A stretch of DNA of 42,313 bases. Origin: a virus. Shown in pieces: positions 21,216 through 30,232 of this stretch; position 1 is the stretch's first letter, and each line of letters begins with the position of its first letter. Position numbers and translations under genes: made by a program. Where the stretch lies: positions 1 to 42,313 of IMG/VR virus record IMGVR_UViG_3300034104_003015. One strand, given 5' to 3'. Below the pieces are notes generated by a model, which worked only from the letters and a program-made list of their open reading frames with translations, was not told where the DNA came from and did no database searches.

Positions 21216-24200
21216 ATGAGCCAAAAAGTTAAATTACGCAGAAGCGCAATTCCAGGAAACAAACCTACAACAACCCAATTAGATTTAGGAGAATTAGCCA
21301 TCAATACTAATGATGGTAAAATATATTTTGAAAAATCCTCTTCTTTAGGAGAATCAATTCAAGAAGTATTTGTAACAGATGCTTGGATAACAGGTTCATT
21401 ACAAGTTACTGGTTCAAATACTTTAATTGGAACTACTTCATTAACTGGCTCACTTAATGTATCAGGTTCAACAACTCAAATTGGTAATAATACATTAATT
21501 GGAGAAACAGTATTATCCGGTAGTATTATTATTTCAGGATCAGGAGCTCCAGGTTCACCTACAGCCTCTGTTCAAATATTTGGTAACACTGAACAAACTG
21601 GATATTTAAGATTTTTACCTGTAACCACTAATATAGATACTTCTATATCAGCTTCATACATTTATGTTTCTGGCTCTACAAATGACTTATATTTTTCCCA
21701 AAATGGTGAAGGATATACTAACGTAACTCGTTTACGTTGGTTAGAAGGTAATTTATACACAGGTTTATTACATGGTGGTGTACTTTCTACAGCTTCATCT
21801 ACTGTTTATCAAATAAGTAGTGGTAGTGGTATTATAGTAAATTTAAATGCAAGTTTAACTGATGATCCATTTCCAACAATACAATATTTAAATTGGGGAA
21901 ATTTAACTGCTAGTATAGCTCCTCTTACAGCTTCATATCAACAAGCTTTTGTTGGTATTGATTCAACTAATAACATTTTTCAACAAGGTACTCCATTTTC
22001 AAATGGTCAGTTTGATGTAATAATTAATATTGGTAATGTGTTATTTCAAAACCAATCAACAATTAATGGTGTTAAAACACAACCTTCAGTTGCTTATGGA
22101 GCTCAACAACAACAAAATGTATTTAATAGAGCATTTGGTCCTTTAAAATTATCTGGATATACTTTAGCACCTAGTGGTTCTTCAACTGGTGGTTTAATAG
22201 TTGGAAGTGGTACAGCTTACGCACCAGGTTCTAACTATATTATAGATCCAAACGAACCTTATTATACTGTTGATAATGGAACTAATATATCTAAAATATT
22301 TAGATACTACCAGTCAGGATCTACTTGGGTATATTTAACAAATGCTGGTGCGGGATTTACTACAATTGACCCTAGCCAATATTCAAATAATGGTACTTTA
22401 ACTCCAGTGCAACCTAATGATTGGTCTATACAACGTGTATTTTGGTTTCCCAATTCAGTAACAAAAGCGATAGTTGTATATTATGGTAATCAATCTTATT
22501 CAACTGAAGCTAATGCTATAGCTAATATAAACATTGAATCATTTGTTGAAGCCCCTAACACAGCGGCAAATGCGATTTATTTAGGAGCAATAATAATTAG
22601 AGGTAACGGTGTGTTTACCAATGCCTCTGATTTTACAATTGTACCAGGAGGCTTATTTAGACAAGTAGGAGGATCAGGAGGTGGAGGTTCTATAATAACT
22701 CAAACTTTAGCAGGCTTATCCGATGTTAATATATCAGGTCCTTTAAATGGACAGCCTTTAGTGTATAATAATATATCAACTAAATGGGAAAACAGTAGTA
22801 CATTAACAGCAAGTTTAGATGGTAATGCTACAACAGCAACATCAGCCTCATACGCTTTAAGTTCATCTTATGCTTTAACAGCATCATTTGCCATCACGCC
22901 TACAGTATCTGGTTTATCAGGTATTTCAGGTTTAAGTGGTATATCTGGTTTAAGTGGCCTTTCAGGCATATCAGGCTTAAGTGGTATATCTGGACTTTCA
23001 GGAACTTCAGGTATCTCAGGTTTAGAAGGTACTTCTGGTATAAGTGGTCTTTCAGGCCAAGTAGGATCTTCAGGTCTTTCTGGTTTAAGTGGTACTTCTG
23101 GCATATCAGGTCTAGAAGGTACTTCAGGAATTTCTGGACTTTCAGGTGCATCAGGCCAAGTAGGTACTTCAGGTATAAGCGGTTTATCAGGTGCAAGTGG
23201 TCAGGTTGGAGCGAGTGGTATTTCAGGTCTAGAAGGTACTTCAGGACTTTCTGGTCTATCAGGAGCATCAGGTGCTTCAGGTCAAGTTGGTACTAGTGGT
23301 ATAAGTGGTCTATCAGGTGCGAGTGGTGCATCTGGTCAAATAGGAACTTCAGGAATATCAGGTTTAAGCGGTGCTTCAGGTATAAGTGGTCTTTCAGGAG
23401 CAAGTGGTGCTTCAGGTCAAGTTGGAACAAGTGGTATTTCAGGTCTAGAAGGTACTTCAGGTATATCAGGTTTATCAGGTCAAATAGGTACATCTGGTTT
23501 ATCAGGTTTAAGCGGTACATCAGGAGCTAGTGGTATTTCAGGTTTATCTGGTGCTTCAGGTCTTTCAGGACTAAGCGGTGCTTCAGGAGCATCAGGCCAA
23601 GTAGGTACTTCAGGTCTTTCAGGATTATCAGGAGCTAGTGGTGCTTCAGGTGCAAGTGGAGCCTCAGGTCAAGTAGGTGCTAGTGGTATAAGTGGTCTTT
23701 CAGGAGCAAGTGGTGCTTCAGGCCAAGTTGGAACAAGTGGTATAAGTGGTTTATCAGCTGCTACATCAATATCTAATAATGTAGATAATTACATTGTAAC
23801 AGCAACAGGAAACTCAGGAACTCCATTTAATGGTGAATCTTTACTTCAATTTGATGGCCAAAAATTAAGTGTATTATATCAATCAGGAGATGAAGGTGGA
23901 GAAATACTTTTAAATAAACCAGTCACTAACACATCACTTACAGGTAGTGGTATAACTATTGACTCATATCAAAATAGAATAAGATTTTTTGAACAAGGAG
24001 GTACAGCGAGAGGAGCTTACATTGATTTAACAGCGTGTTTAGGAGGTGCGGGAACAAATTTACTTTCAGGAGGTGCATCTGGACTTTCAGGTTTATCAGG
24101 TGCTTCAGGTGCTTCAGGACAAGTAGGTACTTCAGGTATCTCAGGACTAAGTGGAGCCTCAGGTGCGAGTGGAGCATCAGGAGCATCAGGTGCAAGCGGT

Positions 24201-26918
24201 ATAAGTGGTCTTTCAGGAGCAAGTGGTGCTTCAGGAGCAAGTGGTCAAGTTGGTACATCTGGTATAAGTGGTTTATCAGGTGCTAGTGGTGCTTCAGGAC
24301 AAATAGGAACATCTGGTATTTCAGGACTAAGTGGTGCTAGCGGAGCTTCAGGTGCAAGTGGTGCGTCAGGAGCAAGTGGAATTAGCGGTTTATCAGGTGC
24401 AAGCGGTGCATCAGGACAAGTAGGAACAAGCGGTATTTCAGGTTTATCAGGCGCTAGTGGAGCAAGTGGTGCTTCAGGTGCAAGTGGTGCTTCAGGTGCT
24501 AGCGGTATTTCAGGTTTATCAGGCGCTAGTGGAGCAAGTGGTGCTTCAGGTGCAAGTGGTGCTTCAGGTGCTAGCGGTATTTCAGGTTTATCAGCTGCTA
24601 CTTCTATAACTAATAATGTTAATAATTATGTAGTAACAGCTACAGGAAATTCAGGTACTCCATTTAATGGAGAAGCAAATTTAACATTTGATGGTTCGAC
24701 ATTAGAAGTAAGTGGTTCAGCTCAAGTTTCTCGAATTTCATCAGCTACTACTACTTTATATAATACATATAGAGCAAATAATATTGAAGTTGGATATATA
24801 GGAAATGGAGAAGGATTAGTTAGTGGTGGTTCAGCTACATCTTTTGGTATTAGAGCAGAATCAGACATGATTTTTGCAATTACAAATACTACAAGAATGG
24901 TAATTTCAAGTAGTGGTAATGTAGGTATTGGTACTACAACTCCACAAGGTAAACTATCTATTGATGGTGGAAATATTAGATTTAACTATAATAATGCAGC
25001 CGCTAATTATTATATGTATTTAAATCATGCTAATGCTCAAGATGGTGGTATATTATTGTCTAGAGATAATTCCACATTAGATTGGCAGATGAGCAATGCA
25101 GCGTCATCAGGAGACTTTTTCTTATATTCATATGGTACTAGTGCTTCACCATTTTATATAACAAGAGCTAATGGTTATGTAGGTGTTGGATTAACATCAC
25201 CTCAAAAACCATTAGATGTATTTTCAAATGCTAATGATTTTGTTACTGTAGGTGCTTATCAATTAGGAGTAGGTCAATGGGCTGGTATACATTTTGGTTA
25301 TAGGGAAAATAATACAAATTATAGAAAATCAGCTATAGTATTCCAAAGAACAGACCTTACATCTGGAAATGCTCAAGGAAAGGTACATATATTAAATGGA
25401 CCACAAGCAGGTGCTGGAAGTGCTACTTTATCAGATGCTAAATTAACTATTGCTGAAAATGGTAATGTAGGTATTGGTTATACAAGTCCAGCAGCATTAT
25501 TACAAATTGGATATCAAAATACATCAGCTGAACTTTTAAGATTAGGTATTAATTACTCTGCTCAAAACTCTGAAAGAGGTGCTATTATTTGGCATGATGG
25601 TTCTGGAATAACAGGTAAAATTTGGAGTGAATATGATGGTACTAATACAAAATTAAATTTTGGTGGATTATATAATGGCTCTTATAATCAAGGAACTGTT
25701 TTAACTATTAATGGAAATAGTAATGTAGGTATAGGAACAGTAGACCCACTTTCTAAATTATATATAGAAGGAGGATCAGCAGATTGGAATGAAACAACTC
25801 CAGGTTTATCAGTAGGTACTATACATTTAGATCCAGGAGTAACTACTGATAACTTTGGAAACGCTATTACATTTGGAACTTCAGATTCAGCAGGTGGTAC
25901 ACAAGCACAAGCTGGAATATATATAAGATCAGATGGTGCGTATGGTACTAAAATGTATTTTGCTACTACAAATGCTTATATATCAGGAGCAAAAACAGCG
26001 ATGATGATAAATTCTGATGGTACTATAGGTGTAGGAACAACATCTCCACTTTCATCATTTGATGTTTTAAATAAAGTATTAATAGGAACTGATGGTACTT
26101 ATGGTTCAGGATATGGAATGATAGGTTTTGGTGGTACTACAAATGGATCAAATAGAATTATAGCTTCTCCCACGGGTACTGATGGTATATATATTATGGC
26201 TGCTACAAGTCGAGCAATATACTTTAGACCAAACGGAGGTACTACAGATACATTAATAGTAGGAGCTAATGGAGAATTAACACAATTAGAAACAATAAAT
26301 ATAAATGACTCAGTACCTTTAGCATTTACTAATACAGGTACTGGTAATAATCAAACATTAATATACGCTAATACAACTAATTACTTATTATTTGATGTTG
26401 CTGCTAATGCTCCTTATGTTAATTTTAAGAAAAGAGGACAAGCAACATCAACAATGTTCTTAGACACTACTAACTTTAGAGTAGGTATCAATAATAACAC
26501 ATCACCTGCTGTATCATTAGATGTTACTGGTGATATAAATGCTACAGGAGATATAGTAGCTTACGCTTCAGATGAAAGATTAAAAACAAATTTACAACCT
26601 ATAGAAAATGCTTTAGATAAAGTTAATACTTTAAGAGCAATTACTTATGAACAAAGTGAATTAGCTAATAAATATATGGAACCTAGACCATATAGACAAG
26701 CAGGGGTTATAGCTCAAGATGTACAAAAAGTATTACCTGAAGTAATAAAATTAGCTCCATTTGATACTACTAGAGATGAAAATAATAATATAGTAAGTAA
26801 AACAGGAGAAAATTATTTAACAGTACAATATGATAAATTAGTACCTTTATTAATTGCTTCAATTCAAGAATTAACTAATAAAGTAAATAGTTTAGAAGAA
26901 CAACTTAAAAATAAATAG
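21216..26918 (+). CDS. 1900-aa collagen-like tail fibre with S74 chaperone
   Basis: Residues 1-60 (KVKLRRSAIPGNKPTTTQLD, LGELAINTNDGKIYF) form the fibre attachment module common in T4-like phages. Residues about 60-545 are beta-rich with TGSL/SYAL repeats. Residues 566-847 are 94 uninterrupted Gly-X-Y triplets, and residues 953-1126 another 58, mostly Gly-(Leu/Ile/Ala/Thr)-Ser with no proline. Each tract ends in the same linker (SAATSIxNNVxNYxVTATGN). Then comes a long beta-structured receptor region with NVGIGTTxP-type repeats (about 1225-1780). The C terminus (S1785 in YASDERLKTN, then AGVIAQDVQKVLPEV) is an endosialidase-type intramolecular chaperone (Peptidase_S74) that trimerises the fibre and then cuts itself off. 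Confidence 0.92.
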   Translation: MSQKVKLRRSAIPGNKPTTTQLDLGELAINTNDGKIYFEKSSSLGESIQEVFVTDAWITGSLQVTGSNTLIGTTSLTGSLNVSGSTTQIGNNTLIGETVLSGSIIISGSGAPGSPTASVQIFGNTEQTGYLRFLPVTTNIDTSISASYIYVSGSTNDLYFSQNGEGYTNVTRLRWLEGNLYTGLLHGGVLSTASSTVYQISSGSGIIVNLNASLTDDPFPTIQYLNWGNLTASIAPLTASYQQAFVGIDSTNNIFQQGTPFSNGQFDVIINIGNVLFQNQSTINGVKTQPSVAYGAQQQQNVFNRAFGPLKLSGYTLAPSGSSTGGLIVGSGTAYAPGSNYIIDPNEPYYTVDNGTNISKIFRYYQSGSTWVYLTNAGAGFTTIDPSQYSNNGTLTPVQPNDWSIQRVFWFPNSVTKAIVVYYGNQSYSTEANAIANINIESFVEAPNTAANAIYLGAIIIRGNGVFTNASDFTIVPGGLFRQVGGSGGGGSIITQTLAGLSDVNISGPLNGQPLVYNNISTKWENSSTLTASLDGNATTATSASYALSSSYALTASFAITPTVSGLSGISGLSGISGLSGLSGISGLSGISGLSGTSGISGLEGTSGISGLSGQVGSSGLSGLSGTSGISGLEGTSGISGLSGASGQVGTSGISGLSGASGQVGASGISGLEGTSGLSGLSGASGASGQVGTSGISGLSGASGASGQIGTSGISGLSGASGISGLSGASGASGQVGTSGISGLEGTSGISGLSGQIGTSGLSGLSGTSGASGISGLSGASGLSGLSGASGASGQVGTSGLSGLSGASGASGASGASGQVGASGISGLSGASGASGQVGTSGISGLSAATSISNNVDNYIVTATGNSGTPFNGESLLQFDGQKLSVLYQSGDEGGEILLNKPVTNTSLTGSGITIDSYQNRIRFFEQGGTARGAYIDLTACLGGAGTNLLSGGASGLSGLSGASGASGQVGTSGISGLSGASGASGASGASGASGISGLSGASGASGASGQVGTSGISGLSGASGASGQIGTSGISGLSGASGASGASGASGASGISGLSGASGASGQVGTSGISGLSGASGASGASGASGASGASGISGLSGASGASGASGASGASGASGISGLSAATSITNNVNNYVVTATGNSGTPFNGEANLTFDGSTLEVSGSAQVSRISSATTTLYNTYRANNIEVGYIGNGEGLVSGGSATSFGIRAESDMIFAITNTTRMVISSSGNVGIGTTTPQGKLSIDGGNIRFNYNNAAANYYMYLNHANAQDGGILLSRDNSTLDWQMSNAASSGDFFLYSYGTSASPFYITRANGYVGVGLTSPQKPLDVFSNANDFVTVGAYQLGVGQWAGIHFGYRENNTNYRKSAIVFQRTDLTSGNAQGKVHILNGPQAGAGSATLSDAKLTIAENGNVGIGYTSPAALLQIGYQNTSAELLRLGINYSAQNSERGAIIWHDGSGITGKIWSEYDGTNTKLNFGGLYNGSYNQGTVLTINGNSNVGIGTVDPLSKLYIEGGSADWNETTPGLSVGTIHLDPGVTTDNFGNAITFGTSDSAGGTQAQAGIYIRSDGAYGTKMYFATTNAYISGAKTAMMINSDGTIGVGTTSPLSSFDVLNKVLIGTDGTYGSGYGMIGFGGTTNGSNRIIASPTGTDGIYIMAATSRAIYFRPNGGTTDTLIVGANGELTQLETININDSVPLAFTNTGTGNNQTLIYANTTNYLLFDVAANAPYVNFKKRGQATSTMFLDTTNFRVGINNNTSPAVSLDVTGDINATGDIVAYASDERLKTNLQPIENALDKVNTLRAITYEQSELANKYMEPRPYRQAGVIAQDVQKVLPEVIKLAPFDTTRDENNNIVSKTGENYLTVQYDKLVPLLIASIQELTNKVNSLEEQLKNK
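22911..23756 (+). repeat. Gly-X-Ser collagen-like tract 1 (94 triplets)
   Basis: A 282-residue tract with Gly at every third position. The Y position is almost always Ser, the exceptions being GLE, GQV and GQI triplets. At DNA level the codons for each triplet vary (tca/agt/tct; ggt/gga/ggc), so the 9-bp unit is far less repetitive than the protein. Confidence 0.95.
24072..24593 (+). repeat. Gly-X-Ser collagen-like tract 2 (58 triplets)
   Basis: A 174-residue tract in the same fibre, dominated by Gly-Ala-Ser blocks separated by GIS-GLS and GQV-GTS units. One block at about 24448-24593 contains a near-exact direct DNA repeat of roughly 75 bases, suggesting a recent duplication. Confidence 0.93.
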
Positions 26919-26920
26919 TT

Positions 26921-27487
26921 ATGACTATAACAGGTTCAGGAGCAATTTTGATGAGTGATTTAAATATAGAGTTTGGAAGAGGAGGTACCTCTCAACTTTC
27001 ATTATCTCAATCATTCGCTGGTACTTATGCTCAATATGGTGCTATAAATAGAAATACTGAAGCAGGTCAAAATGTAACTAGTGTATTTAATGGAGGTACT
27101 GATTTTGCTATAAGTTGGTTTTATGATTATAATGATACAGCTACAGTACATTGGACTTATAATTTTGAAAACGTATCACCAACTTTAATTAACATAAGTG
27201 TTGATTATAATTCTGTTAATTTATATAATATAATGGGATGGGCAGGTGTTGACACTAACTCAGATGTTAATACAGGAACTTCAAGTGGAGCTAGTTTAGG
27301 TGATATAAATTTAACATTAAACGCAGGCGGTATTCCTAATTTTGTAGATATAACTTGTTATGATACTGATACTAGGGATATTATATTTCAAATAACTGGA
27401 GATACACCTAATAATTATGGTGGAGGTTCAATTGGTCAAATTTATGGTTATCAACGCTTTACTTTAGATCTATATTTTTACGATTAA
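26921..27487 (+). CDS. Small adhesin-like structural protein
   Basis: This 188-aa protein starts 2 nt after the long fibre gene. The start TITGSGAILMSDLNIEFGRG resembles the short module (GxISMSDIxxEFG) found at the beginning of many phage virion proteins near fibres. The rest is aromatic and Asn/Thr-rich, with beta character (ISWFYDYNDTATVHWTYNFE), ending YQRFTLDLYFYD. It may be a fibre tip or accessory protein. No enzymatic motif is seen. Confidence 0.65.
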   Translation: MTITGSGAILMSDLNIEFGRGGTSQLSLSQSFAGTYAQYGAINRNTEAGQNVTSVFNGGTDFAISWFYDYNDTATVHWTYNFENVSPTLINISVDYNSVNLYNIMGWAGVDTNSDVNTGTSSGASLGDINLTLNAGGIPNFVDITCYDTDTRDIIFQITGDTPNNYGGGSIGQIYGYQRFTLDLYFYD

Positions 27488-27492
27488 AATAA

Positions 27493-27506
27493 TATTTATA
27501 ATAAAA
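27493..27506 (+). promoter_or_regulatory. TATTTAT-type motif
   Basis: TATTTATAATAAAA lies 18 nt before the ATG at 27511. It is identical to the copy at 9452. Confidence 0.5.
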
Positions 27507-27510
27507 TAAA

Positions 27511-27906
27511 ATGGCAATAGAAATTTCAAATTTTAACCCTGTATGGACTTTTGTTAACTCTAACACAGCTCCTATATCTAATGTTATTCCTCAATTTTAT
27601 GATGGAACTTACTTATTTGTTTTATGCTCTATAAATAATGGAACATCAGTTTCAGTTACAGCTAACTTATATGATAAAAAACCAGGTTATATTACAGGTT
27701 CATTACCTTCAGGTTCAGCATCAGGCTCCCAACCTCCAATAGTTTATAATGGTGCTGTGATGATAGCAAATCTAAACTATGGAAGTATTGAAACAGATGT
27801 TCAAGGTAATATTTTATTAGCCGGACATGAATATATTGTATCTCAATCATTAATACAAAATCCAACAGTAGACTTTACTATAGTTGATCTTTCAGGTTCT
27901 ATATAA
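27511..27906 (+). CDS. Hypothetical structural protein in fibre cluster
   Basis: This 131-aa protein, beginning MAIEISNFNPVWTFVNSNTA, is beta-rich with Ser/Gly segments (TGSLPSGSASGSQPPIVYNG). No signal peptide, membrane span or known domain is visible. Its own TATTTAT motif and its position between adhesin-like and glycosyltransferase genes suggest a virion component of the fibre system. The TTTGGCTTTTTA box begins at its stop codon. Confidence 0.6.
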   Translation: MAIEISNFNPVWTFVNSNTAPISNVIPQFYDGTYLFVLCSINNGTSVSVTANLYDKKPGYITGSLPSGSASGSQPPIVYNGAVMIANLNYGSIETDVQGNILLAGHEYIVSQSLIQNPTVDFTIVDLSGSI

Positions 27907-27920
27907 TTTGGCTTTTTAAA
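27905..27920 (+). promoter_or_regulatory. TTTGGCTTTTTA box before glycosyltransferase operon
   Basis: AATTTGGCTTTTTAAA begins in the upstream stop codon, 40 nt before the ATG at 27947. TATATATTACAAA follows 22 nt after the TTTG start. Confidence 0.4.
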
Positions 27921-27946
27921 GTTAATTTTATATATTACAAACAGTT

Positions 27947-30232
27947 ATGAAACAAATTACAGTTATAATCCATACGGAAAGTGATCTGCTTTTAGATACA
28001 TTAATTGATACTTTAAGAATAAGTAATATAAGGGAGAACATAACTAACCTTTTAATAAATGCTAAAGGATGTACTCCTTGGACTAATGATATATTATTTC
28101 AAAAAATAATCTCTTTACCTAAGAATTATTATGAAATAACTCCTACAGAAAAATCTTCTACAAACTCAATAGTAGAACTTTTAACTAAAGTTAAAACAGA
28201 ACAAGTTTTAATATTACATGAAAATATATTACCGCTTATACCATTTAAAGAATGGGATAAAACGACTAATACTTATTTATTAGCGCCTACTAATGATTTA
28301 TTACGCCTTAATTGGGACAATAAATACAATTATATAAACGGGTTTATTGCGGATTTAATAACACAAAAAACAGGATATATCTTTGATATAAAAGATGAAC
28401 GTTATTTTAAAAAAGCAAAACATCCTTTACTTAATGAAAGAATAATTCATATAGGGGGTGGTTTAGGAGATCATGTTATGGCTTATCCTTTATTAGAAAA
28501 AATAGGAAAAGATGTTTATGTTTCTTGTGTTTATCCATTTGCTATAAGTCATATTAAAACTAAAGGGCAAATAGAATGGTCAGATGAATTATTTGGAGGT
28601 TATAATAGATTTGTTTATAATTATGGTTCTTCAAATAATACTCCTACTATAATAGATGCTTACTTTGAAATGTATGGAGAAAAAAGAGAAGAACAAGATA
28701 TACTAAAATACACAGGTCCTATAACTCCTTATGAAAAATATAAACCAATAGCTCTAATAAGTACAACAGCAGCTAAAATTGGAGGATTAGATTCAAATAA
28801 AGATTGGCCTGAAATTAGATGGTTTAAATTAATATATGAATTAAAACAATTAGGTTATCATGTTATACAAGTAGGTTCTTATAAAGATAATCAATTACCT
28901 TTATCTCCAGCTCCTGGAGGAGTAGATGAAAAATTTTTAGACAGATCAATTCCAGAATTAGCGGGCTTAATTGAAGCCTCAGATTTATGGTTAAGTGTAG
29001 ATACATTCTTTCATCATTTTGCTTCATCAGTAAAACCAGAAGTAGGAATATGTTTAACACCATTTTATAATAATCATGCTAAACATAAAAGAGTTACTTA
29101 CATAGAAAAAGATTGTGGTAAAGATTATTATGATAGAAGATGGTGGCTAGATTCACAACAACCAGAAAGAAAAGATTGTATGAATTTAATTACGGTAGAA
29201 GATGTTTTAAAAAAGATTAATAAACCTAATACTAAAAGAAAATATAAAGTAATATATTATAGTTTAGGACCTAAAGATAATTGTTCTAATTGGAGAGCTT
29301 ATATGCCATTTGATAGGACATCAGAACATATAGAATATAATATAATTGATTTAAATAATGATAAGTTTGATTTAGAAAGAGATAAACAAGTAGATATAGT
29401 AATATTTAATAGACCAGTAATAAATTTATTAGATTATATAAAAACATTACAATCATTTGGAGTTAAAGTTATAGTAGATTATGATGATGTATTTCCTTAT
29501 GTAGATTTAACTGAATCAGTTTTTATAACTGCTTATACAGAAATGTTAAGTATTTTACAACAAACTGATATGGTAATAACCACTAATAATACTTTAAAAT
29601 TTTATTTTGAGAAACATACTAAAAAACCAGTAGTTGTATTTCCTAATATAGTAAATCCTAATTATGTATCTATAAAAGAAGATAGAAAAGATAATAAAAT
29701 AATTTTAGGGTGGTATGGAAGTGGAGGTCATTTACCTTCATTAAAAATGATTAATAAAGATGTTTTAAAAATATTAGATAAGTTTGATAATGTATATTTT
29801 AATTTATATACAGATAATCAAGAAATAATAAATTTATTTAAACATTCTAAAACTACAGTATATCCTTATAATCATAATTTTAATCAATTCCAAAATAATT
29901 TAAATGATATAGATATTAATTTAGCACCATTAGAAGAAAACTATATTAATTTAGGAAAATCAGACATTAGAATACAATTAGCTGCGTTTAAAGAAATAGT
30001 GAGTATAGCTAGTAATTTTGGAGAATATAAAAATTTTGGGAAATTAAATAAAGGAGTTGTTTTAGTAGAAGATGATTGGTATAATGCTATTAAAGAATTA
30101 GTATCTAGTTCTAATAAATTACATAAACTTAAAGTTAACGCTTTAAAGACTATAAATGAATATTATAATTATGAAAAATGGTCTAATATAAAAGATCAAA
30201 CATTAATAAATTTAATAAATGACAAGAATTGA
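27947..30232 (+). CDS. Two-domain glycosyltransferase (GT9-like plus GT4-like)
   Basis: This 761-aa protein has at least two sugar-transfer modules. Residues 1-160 are an unassigned alpha/beta region that may be a degenerate GT-A domain. Residues about 164-420 resemble GT9 heptosyltransferases: RIIHIGGGLGDHVMAYPLLE, then STTAAKIGG...DWPEIRWFKL, VIQVGSYKDN and ELAGLIEASDLWLSVDTFFH. Residues about 425-760 resemble a GT4/GT-B fold: VKVIVDYDDVFPYV, VVFPNIVNPNYV, IILGWYGSGGHLPSL and INLAPLEENYINLGKSDIRI. Cytosolic, with no membrane span. Fusion of different GT families in one chain suggests sequential assembly of a short glycan. It overlaps the next gene by 14 nt. Confidence 0.85.
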   Translation: MKQITVIIHTESDLLLDTLIDTLRISNIRENITNLLINAKGCTPWTNDILFQKIISLPKNYYEITPTEKSSTNSIVELLTKVKTEQVLILHENILPLIPFKEWDKTTNTYLLAPTNDLLRLNWDNKYNYINGFIADLITQKTGYIFDIKDERYFKKAKHPLLNERIIHIGGGLGDHVMAYPLLEKIGKDVYVSCVYPFAISHIKTKGQIEWSDELFGGYNRFVYNYGSSNNTPTIIDAYFEMYGEKREEQDILKYTGPITPYEKYKPIALISTTAAKIGGLDSNKDWPEIRWFKLIYELKQLGYHVIQVGSYKDNQLPLSPAPGGVDEKFLDRSIPELAGLIEASDLWLSVDTFFHHFASSVKPEVGICLTPFYNNHAKHKRVTYIEKDCGKDYYDRRWWLDSQQPERKDCMNLITVEDVLKKINKPNTKRKYKVIYYSLGPKDNCSNWRAYMPFDRTSEHIEYNIIDLNNDKFDLERDKQVDIVIFNRPVINLLDYIKTLQSFGVKVIVDYDDVFPYVDLTESVFITAYTEMLSILQQTDMVITTNNTLKFYFEKHTKKPVVVFPNIVNPNYVSIKEDRKDNKIILGWYGSGGHLPSLKMINKDVLKILDKFDNVYFNLYTDNQEIINLFKHSKTTVYPYNHNFNQFQNNLNDIDINLAPLEENYINLGKSDIRIQLAAFKEIVSIASNFGEYKNFGKLNKGVVLVEDDWYNAIKELVSSSNKLHKLKVNALKTINEYYNYEKWSNIKDQTLINLINDKN

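Noticed and set aside
22868-24258. Long reading frames on the minus strand and in other + frames across the Gly-X-Ser tracts
   Set aside because: They are reflections of the 9-bp repeat (Pro/Glu/Arg- or Leu/His-rich) and have no start context or promoter; the + frame has clear fibre domains on both sides.
22911-24593. CRISPR-like or tandem DNA repeats
   Set aside because: No constant repeat with unique spacers; the periodicity is that of the Gly-X-Ser coding sequence, with varied codons.
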